Part shown: positions 7,403 to 18,150 of the stretch, piece by piece | Layout: every line of letters starts with the position of its first letter | Position numbering within the stretch: the first letter of the stretch is position 1 | From: Pseudomonadota bacterium | GTDB taxonomy: Bacteria > Pseudomonadota > Gammaproteobacteria > Pseudomonadales > Pseudohongiellaceae | DNA length: 64,000 nt | NCBI GenBank assembly: GCA_027623555.1 | Contig: JAQBSZ010000012.1 | Coordinates: forward strand, 1 to 64,000 | Reading direction: 5' to 3' | Notes under the pieces: generated by a model | The model's input: the letters and a program-made list of their open reading frames with translations, nothing else | The model's database searches: none | Told to the model about the DNA's origin: nothing | Made by a program: the position numbers and the translations under genes

Positions 7403-8485
7403 TCACACCGTATGCGCCAGTACGTACTGATCTCGCCCGCCTTGCTTGGCGCGATACAAGGCATGATCCGCGCGTTCGAGTAATTGATCGAAGCCCTGGT
7501 CTTTAAGATGCATGGCCAATCCTGCACTGACCGTAATGTCGGTTTCATCTTTCATCGCCGTTCGAATACGTTCGGTCAGAACAACGGCTGCCTCGGTGTC
7601 GGTTGACGGTAACACCAACAAAAACTCTTCACCACCATAGCGCACTACGAGATCCTGCTCACGAGAACATTCCAGCAGAATTTCAGCGACCTTGATTAAC
7701 ATCGCGTCACCGGCGTTGTGTCCATGTTCATCGTTATATTCCTTGAAATTGTCGATGTCGAGAAGAATGATACTGAAGGGATCCTTACGTCGCACCGACA
7801 TGGGAATCAGATCCTCAACGCGCAACCGTAGCCGCCTTCTGTTGCCAAGTTTGGTCAGTGGATCAGTCAGTGACTGAGACTGGTTCATAATCTTTAATGA
7901 AATGTTCTCCAGTAACAGTTTGTGCATTCTTGGTATTAACTTCGATAGCAACACGAACCCGAAGAGCATGGTCAGACCCAACACGGTGAACAACAATTCT
8001 TGAACCAGCAGGCTCTTCGCGACGATAGGCAACACGCTGATACTCATGAACAGGAAAAGTGAGGGCAGGGATGTGCTGTAGGCGAGAATGCCGCCGGCCA
8101 GCAGGGTCATTACAATAATCGAGTAGTACAGCAGTGCGATGAGGCTGTTCTCTCCAAAAGGGATAATTACTGCCGAGGAGAACACAATGAACGGCACGAT
8201 GCTCGCGAGAAAGAAATAGCGTTCCCAGGGGCCAGCATTGTGTGGCCCCAACTTTTCACTGGCGCATTTTCTTGCAAACTGGATCGACAGGATTACGCGT
8301 GGAATATAAGTTAGAAATACTGCTGAGACCCAGACCAGAGCATAACCTGGCGCGGCAAGCTCCCAGATAATAAACCCAAAAAACAATGCGGCAGCACCAA
8401 TGCCAATGTATCCGATCTTGGTGTTGTCGTATAAAACACTGATCCGCTCAAAGTCGACCTGCAGCTTGCCATCCGTATCGTTCAA
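7403..8485 (-). CDS. Membrane-anchored diguanylate cyclase (GGDEF)
   Basis: Makes cyclic di-GMP from two GTP. The first 190 residues or so hold about six hydrophobic helices (membrane sensor of unknown ligand), followed by a linker helix and a GGDEF domain beginning at SLTDPLTKLGNRR. The active site reads RYGGEEF. The inhibitory I-site RxxD is intact as REQD, exactly five residues before it, so product feedback is expected. I prefer the TTG at 8485 (360 residues): it has GAGGGA six bases upstream, and the 39 residues encoded from the ATG at 8602 look non-coding. Confidence 0.88.
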   Translation of the reverse strand: MNDTDGKLQVDFERISVLYDNTKIGYIGIGAAALFFGFIIWELAAPGYALVWVSAVFLTYIPRVILSIQFARKCASEKLGPHNAGPWERYFFLASIVPFIVFSSAVIIPFGENSLIALLYYSIIVMTLLAGGILAYSTSLPSLFLFMSISVLPIVAKSLLVQELLFTVLGLTMLFGFVLLSKLIPRMHKLLLENISLKIMNQSQSLTDPLTKLGNRRRLRLRVEDLIPMSVRRKDPFSIILLDIDNFKEYNDEHGHNAGDAMLIKVAEILLECSREQDLVVRYGGEEFLLVLPSTDTEAAVVLTERIRTAMKDETDITVSAGLAMHLKDQGFDQLLERADHALYRAKQGGRDQYVLAHTV

Positions 8486-8584
8486 CGAGATTCCCTCTAA
8501 TCTGGCAACAAGCGTAATGTATCTTGAGATAGGGGCTCTGTGAAGGGTAAATCTAGGGGTAATATTGGCTAGACGCCCCGGATT

Positions 8585-8602
8585 ATGGGTTCTGTAACCC
8601 AT
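8585..8602. promoter_or_regulatory. Perfect inverted repeat upstream of the GGDEF gene
   Basis: ATGGGTT (8585-8591) and AACCCAT (8596-8602) form a perfect 7-bp inverted repeat around CTGT. It lies between two leftward genes, about 100 bases upstream of the proposed GGDEF start and 9 bases past the end of the preceding gene. It has no T-run, so it is not an intrinsic terminator; an operator is possible. Confidence 0.3.
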
Positions 8603-8611
8603 AGCCTGATA

Positions 8612-9103
8612 TCACTGAACCAGGAAGATATGCACATTTTCCAGACCCGGACTTGTCCATTGCGGATACTTATCTGCGAAGGCCTGGTGAACGGGCCTTC
8701 TGATACTCTCATTTTCAACGTAAATCAGCGTCTGATCGAACAGCTGGTCGCCGATTTTCAGGCGAACGCGGGGGTCTCTAACCACATTCTGATTCCAGCG
8801 CCTGGCATCAGGGAAATCGCCGCCACTGTAATAGGCCGAGAAGAGATAGAACTGCTCATTGTAGGTTACGCAGTAGGTCGTGACTGAGTGAGGAATCAGA
8901 TACGGCGTTCTGGTTTGTACAAAAATTTCATCGACCCGATCCGAGAAAGACCAGTCAGACATTGTTTGGTTAACCAGTTCGCCACTCAACCACAGGCCGG
9001 GGCTCTGATCTTGTGGCGCGTAACCGAAGATTCGAAGCGTTGTCACCGATACGATTAAGACTATTACAACTGCTGCTCCTGCCATCTGGAGATATTTTTT
9101 CAT
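8612..9103 (-). CDS. Membrane-anchored protein, split-barrel reductase-like
   Basis: A 163-residue protein with one N-terminal membrane anchor (about 7-27), so the remainder is probably periplasmic. The soluble part (YCVTYNEQFYLFSAYYSGG, then WNQNVVRDPRVRLKIGDQ) resembles deazaflavin-dependent nitroreductase/pyridoxamine-phosphate-oxidase-like split barrels, where a NL..DP.V.V stretch is typical. This is an impression from motif shape, not a secure family assignment. The ATG is followed by a classic Lys-Lys start. The GGDEF gene lies downstream on the same strand. Confidence 0.7.
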   Translation of the reverse strand: MKKYLQMAGAAVVIVLIVSVTTLRIFGYAPQDQSPGLWLSGELVNQTMSDWSFSDRVDEIFVQTRTPYLIPHSVTTYCVTYNEQFYLFSAYYSGGDFPDARRWNQNVVRDPRVRLKIGDQLFDQTLIYVENESIRRPVHQAFADKYPQWTSPGLENVHIFLVQ

Positions 9104-9222
9104 AACACTATCTCTCTGTGCCCTTTACTACCGGTGGAATGTTTAGTCTGGTTTGACCCACTTCGCTGCCTTGACCCCATTACAATTTCTAAGCTTCGAC
9201 TAGCAATCCTGTGATGTTGCTT

Positions 9223-9840
9223 CTATGGATGCAGAGATTCAAGCAACTCCGATAGCACAGCTGCGCCATCTCTAAAAACAGGCCAGCCATCACCCGGCAG
9301 TATAGCAATAATACCCTCGATGGCTGCCAGCCTTTCTACAGATTCGATTGCTTGAAATCTATCTTGTAGTTTTGCTTCAGGAAGTATGCAAAGCTTACCG
9401 CCAGTGTGCGCGCGAATGAGATCTCCCGTGATGAGTGTAACGCTTTCGACAACGAAGGCTAGCTCACCCTTCGTTTTGGAGCCGTTAGTGACATAGACGT
9501 CCAGTCCTTCTAGCAGTCCTTGCGCTTCGCTTAACCATTTTGAACACTGAATTGGGAAGTCTTGCTGCTCTGCGGCCGGACCCCAGATATCTGCTCCAGT
9601 TTCGCCGGCAAGATTTACCGCATCACGAACATGATCTGAGTTGGAAAGTATGATGTGGCTTACGCTGCCGAGCGAATTCAGGTGCTTCTTATCGTGCGTG
9701 GTCATTGGCAGAGGATCGAAGACTACATTTCCTGCCTCCCTGACCCACAGGTAACTGTGAAAATCGATGTTTCGATCCTCGTTGAATTGACTCCAGCAAA
9801 AAAGATTGTTTCTATGAAGTGCTTTCAAGGCATATCCCAC
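9223..9840 (-). CDS. Metallo-beta-lactamase-fold protein, degenerate metal site
   Basis: A 205-residue soluble protein with the fold pattern of metallo-beta-lactamase-like hydrolases: NIDFHSYLWVREAGNVVFDP (about 24-43), then SHIILSNSDHVRDAV in the position of the HxHxDH metal motif, TLITGDLIRAH and a late ILPGDGWPVF. The first histidines of the metal motif are replaced (SNSDH), so the metal centre is reduced or absent. I know of similar MBL-fold proteins but no function for them. The start at 9840 is uncertain by a few codons. Confidence 0.7.
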   Translation of the reverse strand: MGYALKALHRNNLFCWSQFNEDRNIDFHSYLWVREAGNVVFDPLPMTTHDKKHLNSLGSVSHIILSNSDHVRDAVNLAGETGADIWGPAAEQQDFPIQCSKWLSEAQGLLEGLDVYVTNGSKTKGELAFVVESVTLITGDLIRAHTGGKLCILPEAKLQDRFQAIESVERLAAIEGIIAILPGDGWPVFRDGAAVLSELLESLHP

Positions 9841-9915
9841 AGTTGATTTATTCTATTGGATTTCAACACTCTTGATGTCCAGGGCACCCAAATAGATCAC
9901 AGAGTATTGCAACAA

Positions 9916-10449
9916 TCAGGCACTTTCATGATGTTGGTCATTTTCCAGATCGTACTCTTGTACAAGCAAGAAGAACACAACCACGACACCAAATGGCACC
10001 AGATAAAGCAGCTGCCACCAACCACTCCGCTTTGTGTTTCGAAGTCTTCTTGTGCCTGCAGCAAGTAGTGGCAGAACGAACAACAACCCCGCTATTTGAT
10101 AGAGCGAGTCATTGATGATCGTGGAAACGGCCATTATGAGCAACACGAAAAGGATAAACCACCAGAACTCTGCACGAGTAGCAGTGCCAGAAAAGTCAGC
10201 ATAGTGGGTAAGGCATTTCTTTACGGCCTCAACAAGGGTGAGTGAGTTACTTTGTCCGTTGCGGACAAGCTCGTCAGGACTGATCTCAAACACGCTCGCC
10301 AATGACCTAACCGACTCAATCGAGGCCACTCCAGTATTTTCTATGCGCTGTATAGTGCGCAGGCTGAGGCCGCAGGCGTTGCCCAATTGCTCCTGGGACC
10401 AGAGCTTGTCAGCGCGCAATTTCTTTAGCAGACTTGTATCGATATTCAT
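9916..10449 (-). CDS. XRE helix-turn-helix fused to a DUF805 membrane domain
   Basis: A 177-residue protein from the ATG at 10449. Residues 1-60 are an XRE-type DNA-binding domain (SQEQLGNACGLSLRTIQRIE). From about 85 a DUF805 domain begins with YADFSGTATRAEFWWF, has three to four hydrophobic helices and ends with TRRLRNTKRSGWWQLLYLVP. Such proteins are thought to be membrane-tethered regulators, but no target is known. The short acidic and histidine-rich tail (NDQHHES) is unusual. Upstream in-frame starts at 10470 and 10581 give longer forms without family support. Confidence 0.82.
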   Translation of the reverse strand: MNIDTSLLKKLRADKLWSQEQLGNACGLSLRTIQRIENTGVASIESVRSLASVFEISPDELVRNGQSNSLTLVEAVKKCLTHYADFSGTATRAEFWWFILFVLLIMAVSTIINDSLYQIAGLLFVLPLLAAGTRRLRNTKRSGWWQLLYLVPFGVVVVFFLLVQEYDLENDQHHESA

Positions 10450-10729
10450 CTTCAATTTCTGAACCCTCATTCTTTCTAAAGAGGGTAAACCTACCCTAGT
10501 TATGCACATGAGAGTTACGCCAACATTGCGACAGCGATACGCCACTGAATTTTGCCGAAAAACGCCCTGGAATAATAGCAAGCCAGCTGCCTAGTAGGGC
10601 ACTTCCTACTTGATATGTATGCTTTGTGTTGTGTGCTCTATAGTTGAAGTCAACTTACTAAGTATAAATGTCAGCTCCTGGCGCGAATAGGGGGTAGACA
10701 TTATGCTGGCTAAAATGGCCCGTGTAATC

Positions 10730-11902
10730 CTAACTCTGCAGTCTGTAGGGTAACAACGAAGCCGCCTCCATCCTGTATCGTTCAATATGCGGGCGCTCTT
10801 CCTGCAAAAAATTGCGGATCGCATCGGCGAAGCCCTGGTTGGCGAGCCAGTGGTTGGAATGCGTTAGAATTGGTTCAAAGCCACGTTGAATCTTGTGCTC
10901 GCCCTGGGCGCCTGAGTCGAATGATTTGAGCCGATGTTCGATCGCATAGACTTGCCCCTGGTAATAGCAGGTTTCGAAGTGCAGGAACTGATGATCTACC
11001 CGGCATCCCCAGTAACGGCCGAAGAGGGCTTCGTGATTCTTGAAAAAAAGTGCAGCGGCTATATCCCGACCATCCTGTACAGCATTGATCATGACGAGTT
11101 GCTCCGGCATGGTCCGGGCCACAGTATGGAAAAATTCGAGTTTCAGATATCCCTGCATGCCACGCATCAGGTAAGTGCTTTGGTAAAACTGGTAAAAATC
11201 CGCCCACTGTTGTTCGCTGATTTCCGCCCCCTCGGTTCTTCGGAAGCTTATGCCTTGGTCCTGAACACGCTTACGTTCCTTGCGGATTGACTTACGCTTT
11301 CTCGAATTGAGCGCGGCGAGGAAATCATCGAATGCCTCGTAGTCTCGGTTGTACCAGTGAAACTGGGTGGCGATGCGCGACTGGATGCCGAGCTCGTCAA
11401 GGGCATCATGTTCTTGCTCAGTTGGAAATAGCACGTGCCAGGAGGAAGCACCGATAAATTCGGCTTTTTCCTTTATCTTGTCGATAATCAACTGCAGCAG
11501 TACGGCGTGTTGGTCTGGATTTCTCAAGAAGATGCGTTTTCCAACCGACGGGGTAAAGGGTGCTGCAGTGACGAACTTAGGATAGTACTGGTAGCCGTAA
11601 CTCTTGTAGGCATTAGCCCAAGACCAATCGAACACGTATTCACCCCAGCTGTTTGTCTTGAGGTAGAGTGGCATCACAGCGACAGGAGATTCTTCTGAAT
11701 TATTTGAACAAACAACCACGTGGAAGGGTTGCCAACCAGTTTCCTGCCTGGTGCAGCCGGTTTTCTCCAGGGCGTGAAGAAACTCGTAGCGCATAAATGG
11801 ATTGTCAGTGCTAGCCAGATCATTCCAGGATTGCGCGCCGATCTCTTCAATGGTGTTTACAAAGGACAGCTGAAAGCTGTCGCTGGCTTGAGCTAATTTC
11901 AT
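10730..11902 (-). CDS. GNAT/FemAB-like protein (DUF482, COG3146)
   Basis: A 390-residue cytoplasmic protein of the DUF482 family, described as GNAT-fold and related to peptidoglycan FemAB transferases; its substrate is unknown. Family features are IGAQSWNDLA near residue 20, NPFMRYEFLHALE, SWHVLFP, QFHWYNRDYEAFDDFLA followed by SRKRKSIRKERKR (a strongly basic patch), and the C-terminal HFETCYYQGQVYAI and RGFEPILTHSNHWL. It is divergently oriented from the RpiR regulator across a 92-base gap. Confidence 0.88.
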   Translation of the reverse strand: MKLAQASDSFQLSFVNTIEEIGAQSWNDLASTDNPFMRYEFLHALEKTGCTRQETGWQPFHVVVCSNNSEESPVAVMPLYLKTNSWGEYVFDWSWANAYKSYGYQYYPKFVTAAPFTPSVGKRIFLRNPDQHAVLLQLIIDKIKEKAEFIGASSWHVLFPTEQEHDALDELGIQSRIATQFHWYNRDYEAFDDFLAALNSRKRKSIRKERKRVQDQGISFRRTEGAEISEQQWADFYQFYQSTYLMRGMQGYLKLEFFHTVARTMPEQLVMINAVQDGRDIAAALFFKNHEALFGRYWGCRVDHQFLHFETCYYQGQVYAIEHRLKSFDSGAQGEHKIQRGFEPILTHSNHWLANQGFADAIRNFLQEERPHIERYRMEAASLLPYRLQS

Positions 11903-11994
11903 AGAAATCTGAATGACTTAAAGTAAGTGCGTGTGTCTGACAAATTGAGTAGCATTGCTGAATTCTGGTTGGCCATTAATTTAGCAGGTGCTTC

Positions 11995-12852
11995 GTGGAT
12001 TCACCTAATCTGATTCGTCGCATGACAGACAATCGAACTGTGCTCAGAAAGTCTGAAGTCAAGGTTGCCGATTATGTGCTGGCCCATGCCAACGACGTAA
12101 TCAATATGCGTATTGTCGATCTGGCCGCCGAATCCCAAGTGAGTGAGCCTACTGTCATCCGCTTCTGCCGCGCCCTGGGGTTCGATGGGTTCCAGTCGTT
12201 CAAATTGCAGCTGGCCCAACAACTGGGCATGGGCAGTGTTTATACCCAGTTCGCAGTCGACGATAAAGATACGGTAACCGATCTGCGTAACAAGGTATTC
12301 GCTACTACCGTGGGTTCTTTACTCACGGTTCGAGATGAACTGGACCCGGAAATTCTAGAGCAGGCAATCAATACCATCAGCAATGCCCGTCGCGTAGAGT
12401 TCTATGGTTTCGGGGCATCTGGCTCGGTAGCCGCCGATGCCCAGCACAAGTTCTTTCGTCTGCAGCTCTCTACCTCTGCGCTTTCTGATCCTCACATCCA
12501 GCATATGTCGGCGATTTCTCTCGGCAAGGAAGACGTCGTTGTCGCGATCTCGCAATCCGGGCAAACCCGTGCATTGTTGCAGAGTGTTGAGCTGGCCAAG
12601 GAGGCTGGCGCTACTGTTATCGGCCTGGCTCCGCAAAATACTCCGCTCAGTGAGATATGTAGTATTCCTATCTATGTGAATATGGAAGAAGACTTACTGG
12701 CGTTTACTCCTGTGTCCTCCCGCATTGCACACCTGGTAGTCATTGATGTTTTAGCCACCGGTGTTGCCCGCCATCGCAAGCCTTTGTTGAAAGAGCATCT
12801 GAAGCGTCTGCAGAAGAGCCAGAAGGCGCTACGTACTCCGGGTTCTAATTAG
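11995..12852 (+). CDS. RpiR/MurR-family transcriptional regulator (HexR-like)
   Basis: A sugar-phosphate-responsive regulator. The 285 residues split into an N-terminal HTH_6 domain (1-77; VADYVLAHANDVINM, then SEPTVIRFCRALGFDGFQSF) and a C-terminal SIS domain (about 125-255; VEFYGFGASGSVAADAQHKF, AISQSGQTRALLQ). This arrangement matches HexR, which senses KDPG and controls Entner-Doudoroff and central carbon genes in gammaproteobacteria. The effector here is not proven. The start is GTG at 11995. It converges on glmS with only 25 bases between, so the link to amino-sugar metabolism may be positional only. Confidence 0.88.
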   Translation: MDSPNLIRRMTDNRTVLRKSEVKVADYVLAHANDVINMRIVDLAAESQVSEPTVIRFCRALGFDGFQSFKLQLAQQLGMGSVYTQFAVDDKDTVTDLRNKVFATTVGSLLTVRDELDPEILEQAINTISNARRVEFYGFGASGSVAADAQHKFFRLQLSTSALSDPHIQHMSAISLGKEDVVVAISQSGQTRALLQSVELAKEAGATVIGLAPQNTPLSEICSIPIYVNMEEDLLAFTPVSSRIAHLVVIDVLATGVARHRKPLLKEHLKRLQKSQKALRTPGSN

Positions 12853-12877
12853 GCAGCTTTCTGCATACTACTGTGAT

Positions 12878-14713
12878 CTATTCGACGGTGACGGACTTGG
12901 CGAGATTTCGAGGATGATCCACGTCTGTGCCTTTTATGACGGCAACGTGGTAGGAAAGGAGTTGCAGGGGAACAGTAAACACGATTGGGTCGAGAATGTC
13001 AGGGCAGTTCGGCACGTTAATTACTTTACAGCTCTTGTCGCTGGCAAACTGGATGCTCTCATCGGCGAACACATAGAGCTTACCGCCACGGGCGCTGACT
13101 TCCGACAGATTTGCCTTTAGCTTGCCCAACAGATCATCATTCGGTGCCACGGCGATTACTGGCATCATGCTGTCTACCAGCGCCAGCGGTCCATGTTTCA
13201 ATTCCCCCGCCTGATACGCCTCAGCATGGATATAGGAGATCTCTTTCAGCTTTAGCGCACCTTCCTTGGCCACGGGGTAAGCTATGCCTCTGCCCAGGAA
13301 CAGACTATGGTGTTTATCGGAAAACTGCTTGGAGATTTCTTTGATCTCCTTGCTCAGGAGTAAAGTCTTTTCGATCAGGTGCGGTAGCTTCGTCAACTCC
13401 TTAACCAGGCGTGCTTCCTGCTTGGGTTTTAATCCGGTCCGACGCGCCATCACTATTGAGAGAATCAACAATAGAACGAGTTGGGTAGTGAAGGCCTTGG
13501 TGGAGGCGACGCCAATTTCCTGCCCCGCCATCGTTAACAGGCAGAAATCAGATTCGCGCACTAAAGAGCTGACAGCCACGTTGCATATCGCCAGGCAGGC
13601 TATGTATTTCTTGGTTTTGGCATATCGTAGTGCGGCCAGTGTGTCAGCCGTTTCACCTGACTGGGAGATCGTGACGAATAAAGTGCCGGGTTGCACTATT
13701 ATGTCACGATATCGATAGTCACTTGCAATATCTGCCTGGCAAGGAATCTTCGCTATCGATTCAAGCCAATATTTGGCCACCTGGCCGGCATGAAAACTGG
13801 TACCACAAGCCACGATTTGTATATTCCTAACCTGGTCGAATATTTCTTTCGCTCTGATACCAAACGCTTCTTCCAACACGCGGCTATCGCTAATCCTTCC
13901 GTCGAGGGTATCCCTGATAGCCTGGGGCTGTTCGTGAATCTCCTTGAGCATGAAATGCTTGTACTCGCCCTTCTTGGCGTCGGTGGCCTTGTTCTGCACC
14001 GTAGTTATCGATCGCTGAACCTGTTCGTTGCCATGCCATATTTCGAAATCGTCCAGCCCTACTCTGGCAATATCGCCCTCTTCGAGATAGATGAACCGGT
14101 CGGTAACCTGGCCCAGGGCAATCGGATCGGAAGCGACAAAGTTTTCGCCAATGCCTACGCCGATAACAAGTGGGCTGCCGCTGCGGGCTGCAATCAATTG
14201 GTTGGGCTCGGTATTGTCGATGACACACAAGCCGTAGGCGCCATGTAATTTCGGCACTACTTTTTTTACGGCTGACAGCAAGGAAACCTTGCCACCTTGG
14301 CGAGCCTGGTGAATCAGATGCACGATGGTCTCAGTATCGGTTTCGGTCTTGAACTTATAACCATCGGCAATCAGCTTGTCCCTCAGGGGCACATAGTTCT
14401 CGATAATACCGTTGTGGACCACTGACACCTGGTTGTGGGAATTATGCGGGTGCGCATTGGTAACCGTGGGTTTGCCGTGGGTAGCCCAGCGGGTGTGCGC
14501 AATGCCCAGCTTGCCTCGCGTGTTGGCTTTCTTGGCAGCCTGCACCAGCTTGCCTACTTTGCCGACGGTCTTAACTGTATTGATCTTGTTCGTCGGACCG
14601 CTAATCAGCGCCAGGCCGGCTGAATCGTAACCGCGGTATTCCAGCCGTTTAAGGCCTTCCAGAAGTATTCTGGACACTTCACGCTGTGCTATGGCACCGA
14701 CTATTCCACACAT
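12878..14713 (-). CDS. glmS: Glucosamine-fructose-6-phosphate aminotransferase
   Basis: Makes glucosamine-6-phosphate from fructose-6-phosphate and glutamine, the first step of UDP-GlcNAc synthesis. The 611 residues (E. coli 609) start with the catalytic MCGIVGAIA, whose Cys2 is the glutaminase nucleophile. The glutaminase domain continues with YRGYDSAGLAL, HTRWATHGKP and HNGIIENY. Two SIS domains follow, with CGTSFHAG, SQSGETADT and LGRGIAYPVA, and the C-terminal LAKSVTVE is conserved. It lies 6 bases after glmU and the two form an operon. A GlmZ-type small RNA control is known in enterics but cannot be seen here. Confidence 0.98.
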   Translation of the reverse strand: MCGIVGAIAQREVSRILLEGLKRLEYRGYDSAGLALISGPTNKINTVKTVGKVGKLVQAAKKANTRGKLGIAHTRWATHGKPTVTNAHPHNSHNQVSVVHNGIIENYVPLRDKLIADGYKFKTETDTETIVHLIHQARQGGKVSLLSAVKKVVPKLHGAYGLCVIDNTEPNQLIAARSGSPLVIGVGIGENFVASDPIALGQVTDRFIYLEEGDIARVGLDDFEIWHGNEQVQRSITTVQNKATDAKKGEYKHFMLKEIHEQPQAIRDTLDGRISDSRVLEEAFGIRAKEIFDQVRNIQIVACGTSFHAGQVAKYWLESIAKIPCQADIASDYRYRDIIVQPGTLFVTISQSGETADTLAALRYAKTKKYIACLAICNVAVSSLVRESDFCLLTMAGQEIGVASTKAFTTQLVLLLILSIVMARRTGLKPKQEARLVKELTKLPHLIEKTLLLSKEIKEISKQFSDKHHSLFLGRGIAYPVAKEGALKLKEISYIHAEAYQAGELKHGPLALVDSMMPVIAVAPNDDLLGKLKANLSEVSARGGKLYVFADESIQFASDKSCKVINVPNCPDILDPIVFTVPLQLLSYHVAVIKGTDVDHPRNLAKSVTVE

Positions 14714-14719
14714 ATTTCG

Positions 14720-16096
14720 TTAATCTTTCTTGGTGGGTCTCTTCCAACCCGCAATATTTCTCTGCCTGCCTCTTCCTACCGCCAGGTGTTCAGGGGGAAC
14801 ATCGCAATTGATCGCAGAGCCTGCGGCCACGAAGGCATTGTCTGCCAACTTCACTGGAGCTACGAGAACACTGTTTGAACCAATAAAAACATTGTCGCCC
14901 AGAATGGTCTTGTGTTTGTTGGCGCCGTCGTAGTTACAAAATATTGTCCCGGCACCGATATTACAATTCTCGCCAATTTCAGCATCGCCAATATAGGCCA
15001 GGTGGTTTGCCTTCGAGCCGTTTCCAAATCTGGCATTCTTGGTTTCGACGAAGTTACCGATTTTGACATTGGCACCCAATACAGTGCCAGGTCTAATTCG
15101 TGCGTAGGGGCCAACGCTTGCGCTCGCTCCAATCACTGCACCATCAATACTACTGCCTGGCAATATCTGTACGCCATCTTCCAGCTTTGCATCTTTTATT
15201 ATGGTATTGGCGCCAACCAGCACATTATTGCCCAGCAATACTGTGCCTTCAAAGATCACATTTACATCGATTATACAATCTTTGCCGCAGCTCAGATCGC
15301 CGCGAACTTCGACCCTGGCGGGATCGCGTAGCGTTACTCCCTGGTCCAGTAAAGTTTGTTGATTGCTCATTTGGTAGTGTCTCTCCAGCAAAGCCAGCTG
15401 GGATTTGTCATTAACACCCTGTGCTTCGATCTCGTCCGATAGTTTTATCGCATTAACCTGGATTTTCTGTTTCGCCGCCAGTGCAATTATATCGGTCAGG
15501 TAGTATTCGGATTGATCATTATCATTGTCAATCTCTCCGAGCCAGTGCGCCAATCTGCTGGCTGGAACACACATAATGCCACTGTTGACTTCGTTTATCT
15601 GCTTTTGTTCTACGCTGGCATCTCTTTCTTCGACTATTGCAGTCACCTGCCCCGAGGCGTCTCGAATGATTCTGCCGAGCCCGGCTGGATCTTTCGCCTG
15701 AACAGTTAGCAGGGTCAGGCTGTCTTTGTCGGTTTGATCAAGTAGTTGCTGTAGTGTTGTCGATCTTATCAGGGGCACATCGCCATATAACACCAGTACC
15801 TGATTGTCCGGGTCTATTGTGTCAATAGCAGTAACGGCCTGTTGAACCGCGTGCCCGGTTCCCAACTGCTCTTCCTGCAACACCCAATTCAAATCGGTAG
15901 AGTCCTCACCTGCAAAGTAGTCTCGTATCTGTTCAGCACCAAAACCAATAACCGCATGAATTTTTTGTGCGCGCAGTGCACGGGCAACCATAACCACATG
16001 CGCAAGCATCGGGCGTCCCCCGATGCTGTGCAATACCTTGGGTTTGTCTGAATACATCCTGGTGCCTTTGCCGGCGGCCAGAATTACGGCTTCCAT
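14720..16096 (-). CDS. glmU: Bifunctional GlcNAc-1-P uridyltransferase / GlcN-1-P acetyltransferase
   Basis: Performs the last two steps of UDP-GlcNAc synthesis, for peptidoglycan and lipid A. The 458 residues (E. coli 456) comprise a pyrophosphorylase domain (1-230; VILAAGKGTRMYSDKPKVLH, LYGDVPLI, NEVNSGIM) and a left-handed beta-helix acetyltransferase domain (about 250-458) of hexapeptide repeats with the catalytic His in NHLAYIGDAEIG. It sits upstream of glmS and downstream of the ATP synthase terminator, as in many gammaproteobacteria. Confidence 0.98.
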   Translation of the reverse strand: MEAVILAAGKGTRMYSDKPKVLHSIGGRPMLAHVVMVARALRAQKIHAVIGFGAEQIRDYFAGEDSTDLNWVLQEEQLGTGHAVQQAVTAIDTIDPDNQVLVLYGDVPLIRSTTLQQLLDQTDKDSLTLLTVQAKDPAGLGRIIRDASGQVTAIVEERDASVEQKQINEVNSGIMCVPASRLAHWLGEIDNDNDQSEYYLTDIIALAAKQKIQVNAIKLSDEIEAQGVNDKSQLALLERHYQMSNQQTLLDQGVTLRDPARVEVRGDLSCGKDCIIDVNVIFEGTVLLGNNVLVGANTIIKDAKLEDGVQILPGSSIDGAVIGASASVGPYARIRPGTVLGANVKIGNFVETKNARFGNGSKANHLAYIGDAEIGENCNIGAGTIFCNYDGANKHKTILGDNVFIGSNSVLVAPVKLADNAFVAAGSAINCDVPPEHLAVGRGRQRNIAGWKRPTKKD

Positions 16097-16149
16097 CTAC
16101 TTATCCTGGGAGAGAGCTTAATAGGAGCTGATAGCAGCGAAAGAATAGC

Positions 16150-16177
16150 AAAAAAAAAGGTAGCTCGTGCTACCTTT
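16150..16177 (-). terminator. Rho-independent terminator of the atp operon
   Basis: A perfect 9-bp stem, AAAGGTAGC (16156-16164) and GCTACCTTT (16169-16177), with a TCGT loop. On the minus strand it is followed by a run of nine T (complement of 16150-16158), part of it in the stem. It lies 28 bases past the atpC stop and before glmU. Confidence 0.93.
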
Positions 16178-16204
16178 CTTTACACATTGAGGCGAGAACT
16201 ATTA

Positions 16205-16624
16205 TTAGGCGCGATTCTTCAGCTGGCGCAAGGCACGCAGTTGAGCGGCCGCTTCTGCAAGCTGCGCTGCCGCTGTACCATAGTCCATCTCAGCGCTCTG
16301 CGCTGCCATTGCCTTCTCGGCATCTTCCATCGCCTTAATTGCAGCCGCTTCGTCTACGTCATCTGCCCTGAGCGCCGTGTCGGTAAGTAGCGTAACAACA
16401 CCGCGTTGCACCTCCAGAAAACCACCTGACACATAGAATACTTCTTCCTCGCCACCTTCCAGGGTGAGTCTAACCGGACCCGGTATCAACGCAGTAAGAA
16501 GCGGGGCATGACCTGGCGCTATACCCAGGTCACCCAGTGAGCCGGATGCAACCACCATCTCAACTAGACCGGAGAAGATACTCTTCTCGGCACTTACGAT
16601 GTCGCAATGCATTTTCATGGCCAT
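16205..16624 (-). CDS. atpC: ATP synthase F1 epsilon subunit
   Basis: Central-stalk subunit that couples and regulates F1. The 139 residues (E. coli 139) form a beta-sandwich (1-88; [29 protein letters not shown]) and a C-terminal helical hairpin ([30 protein letters not shown]) that can inhibit the rotor. It is last in the operon, followed by a terminator. Confidence 0.97.
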   Translation of the reverse strand: MAMKMHCDIVSAEKSIFSGLVEMVVASGSLGDLGIAPGHAPLLTALIPGPVRLTLEGGEEEVFYVSGGFLEVQRGVVTLLTDTALRADDVDEAAAIKAMEDAEKAMAAQSAEMDYGTAAAQLAEAAAQLRALRQLKNRA

Positions 16625-16673
16625 CTTGGTTTACCTGTTACTCTACTCTGTTCGTTAGTGCTGCAAAAAATAC

Positions 16674-18092
<1,419 letters not shown>

Positions 18093-18150
18093 TCAATATT
18101 CAATAAGAAATAGGTTTAATTATTTAGCTATATACCTGGACCAATAATCT

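Noticed and set aside
8585..8887. Forward open frame opposite the 8612-9103 gene
   Set aside because: It is antisense to a better supported gene with a membrane anchor and a normal start.
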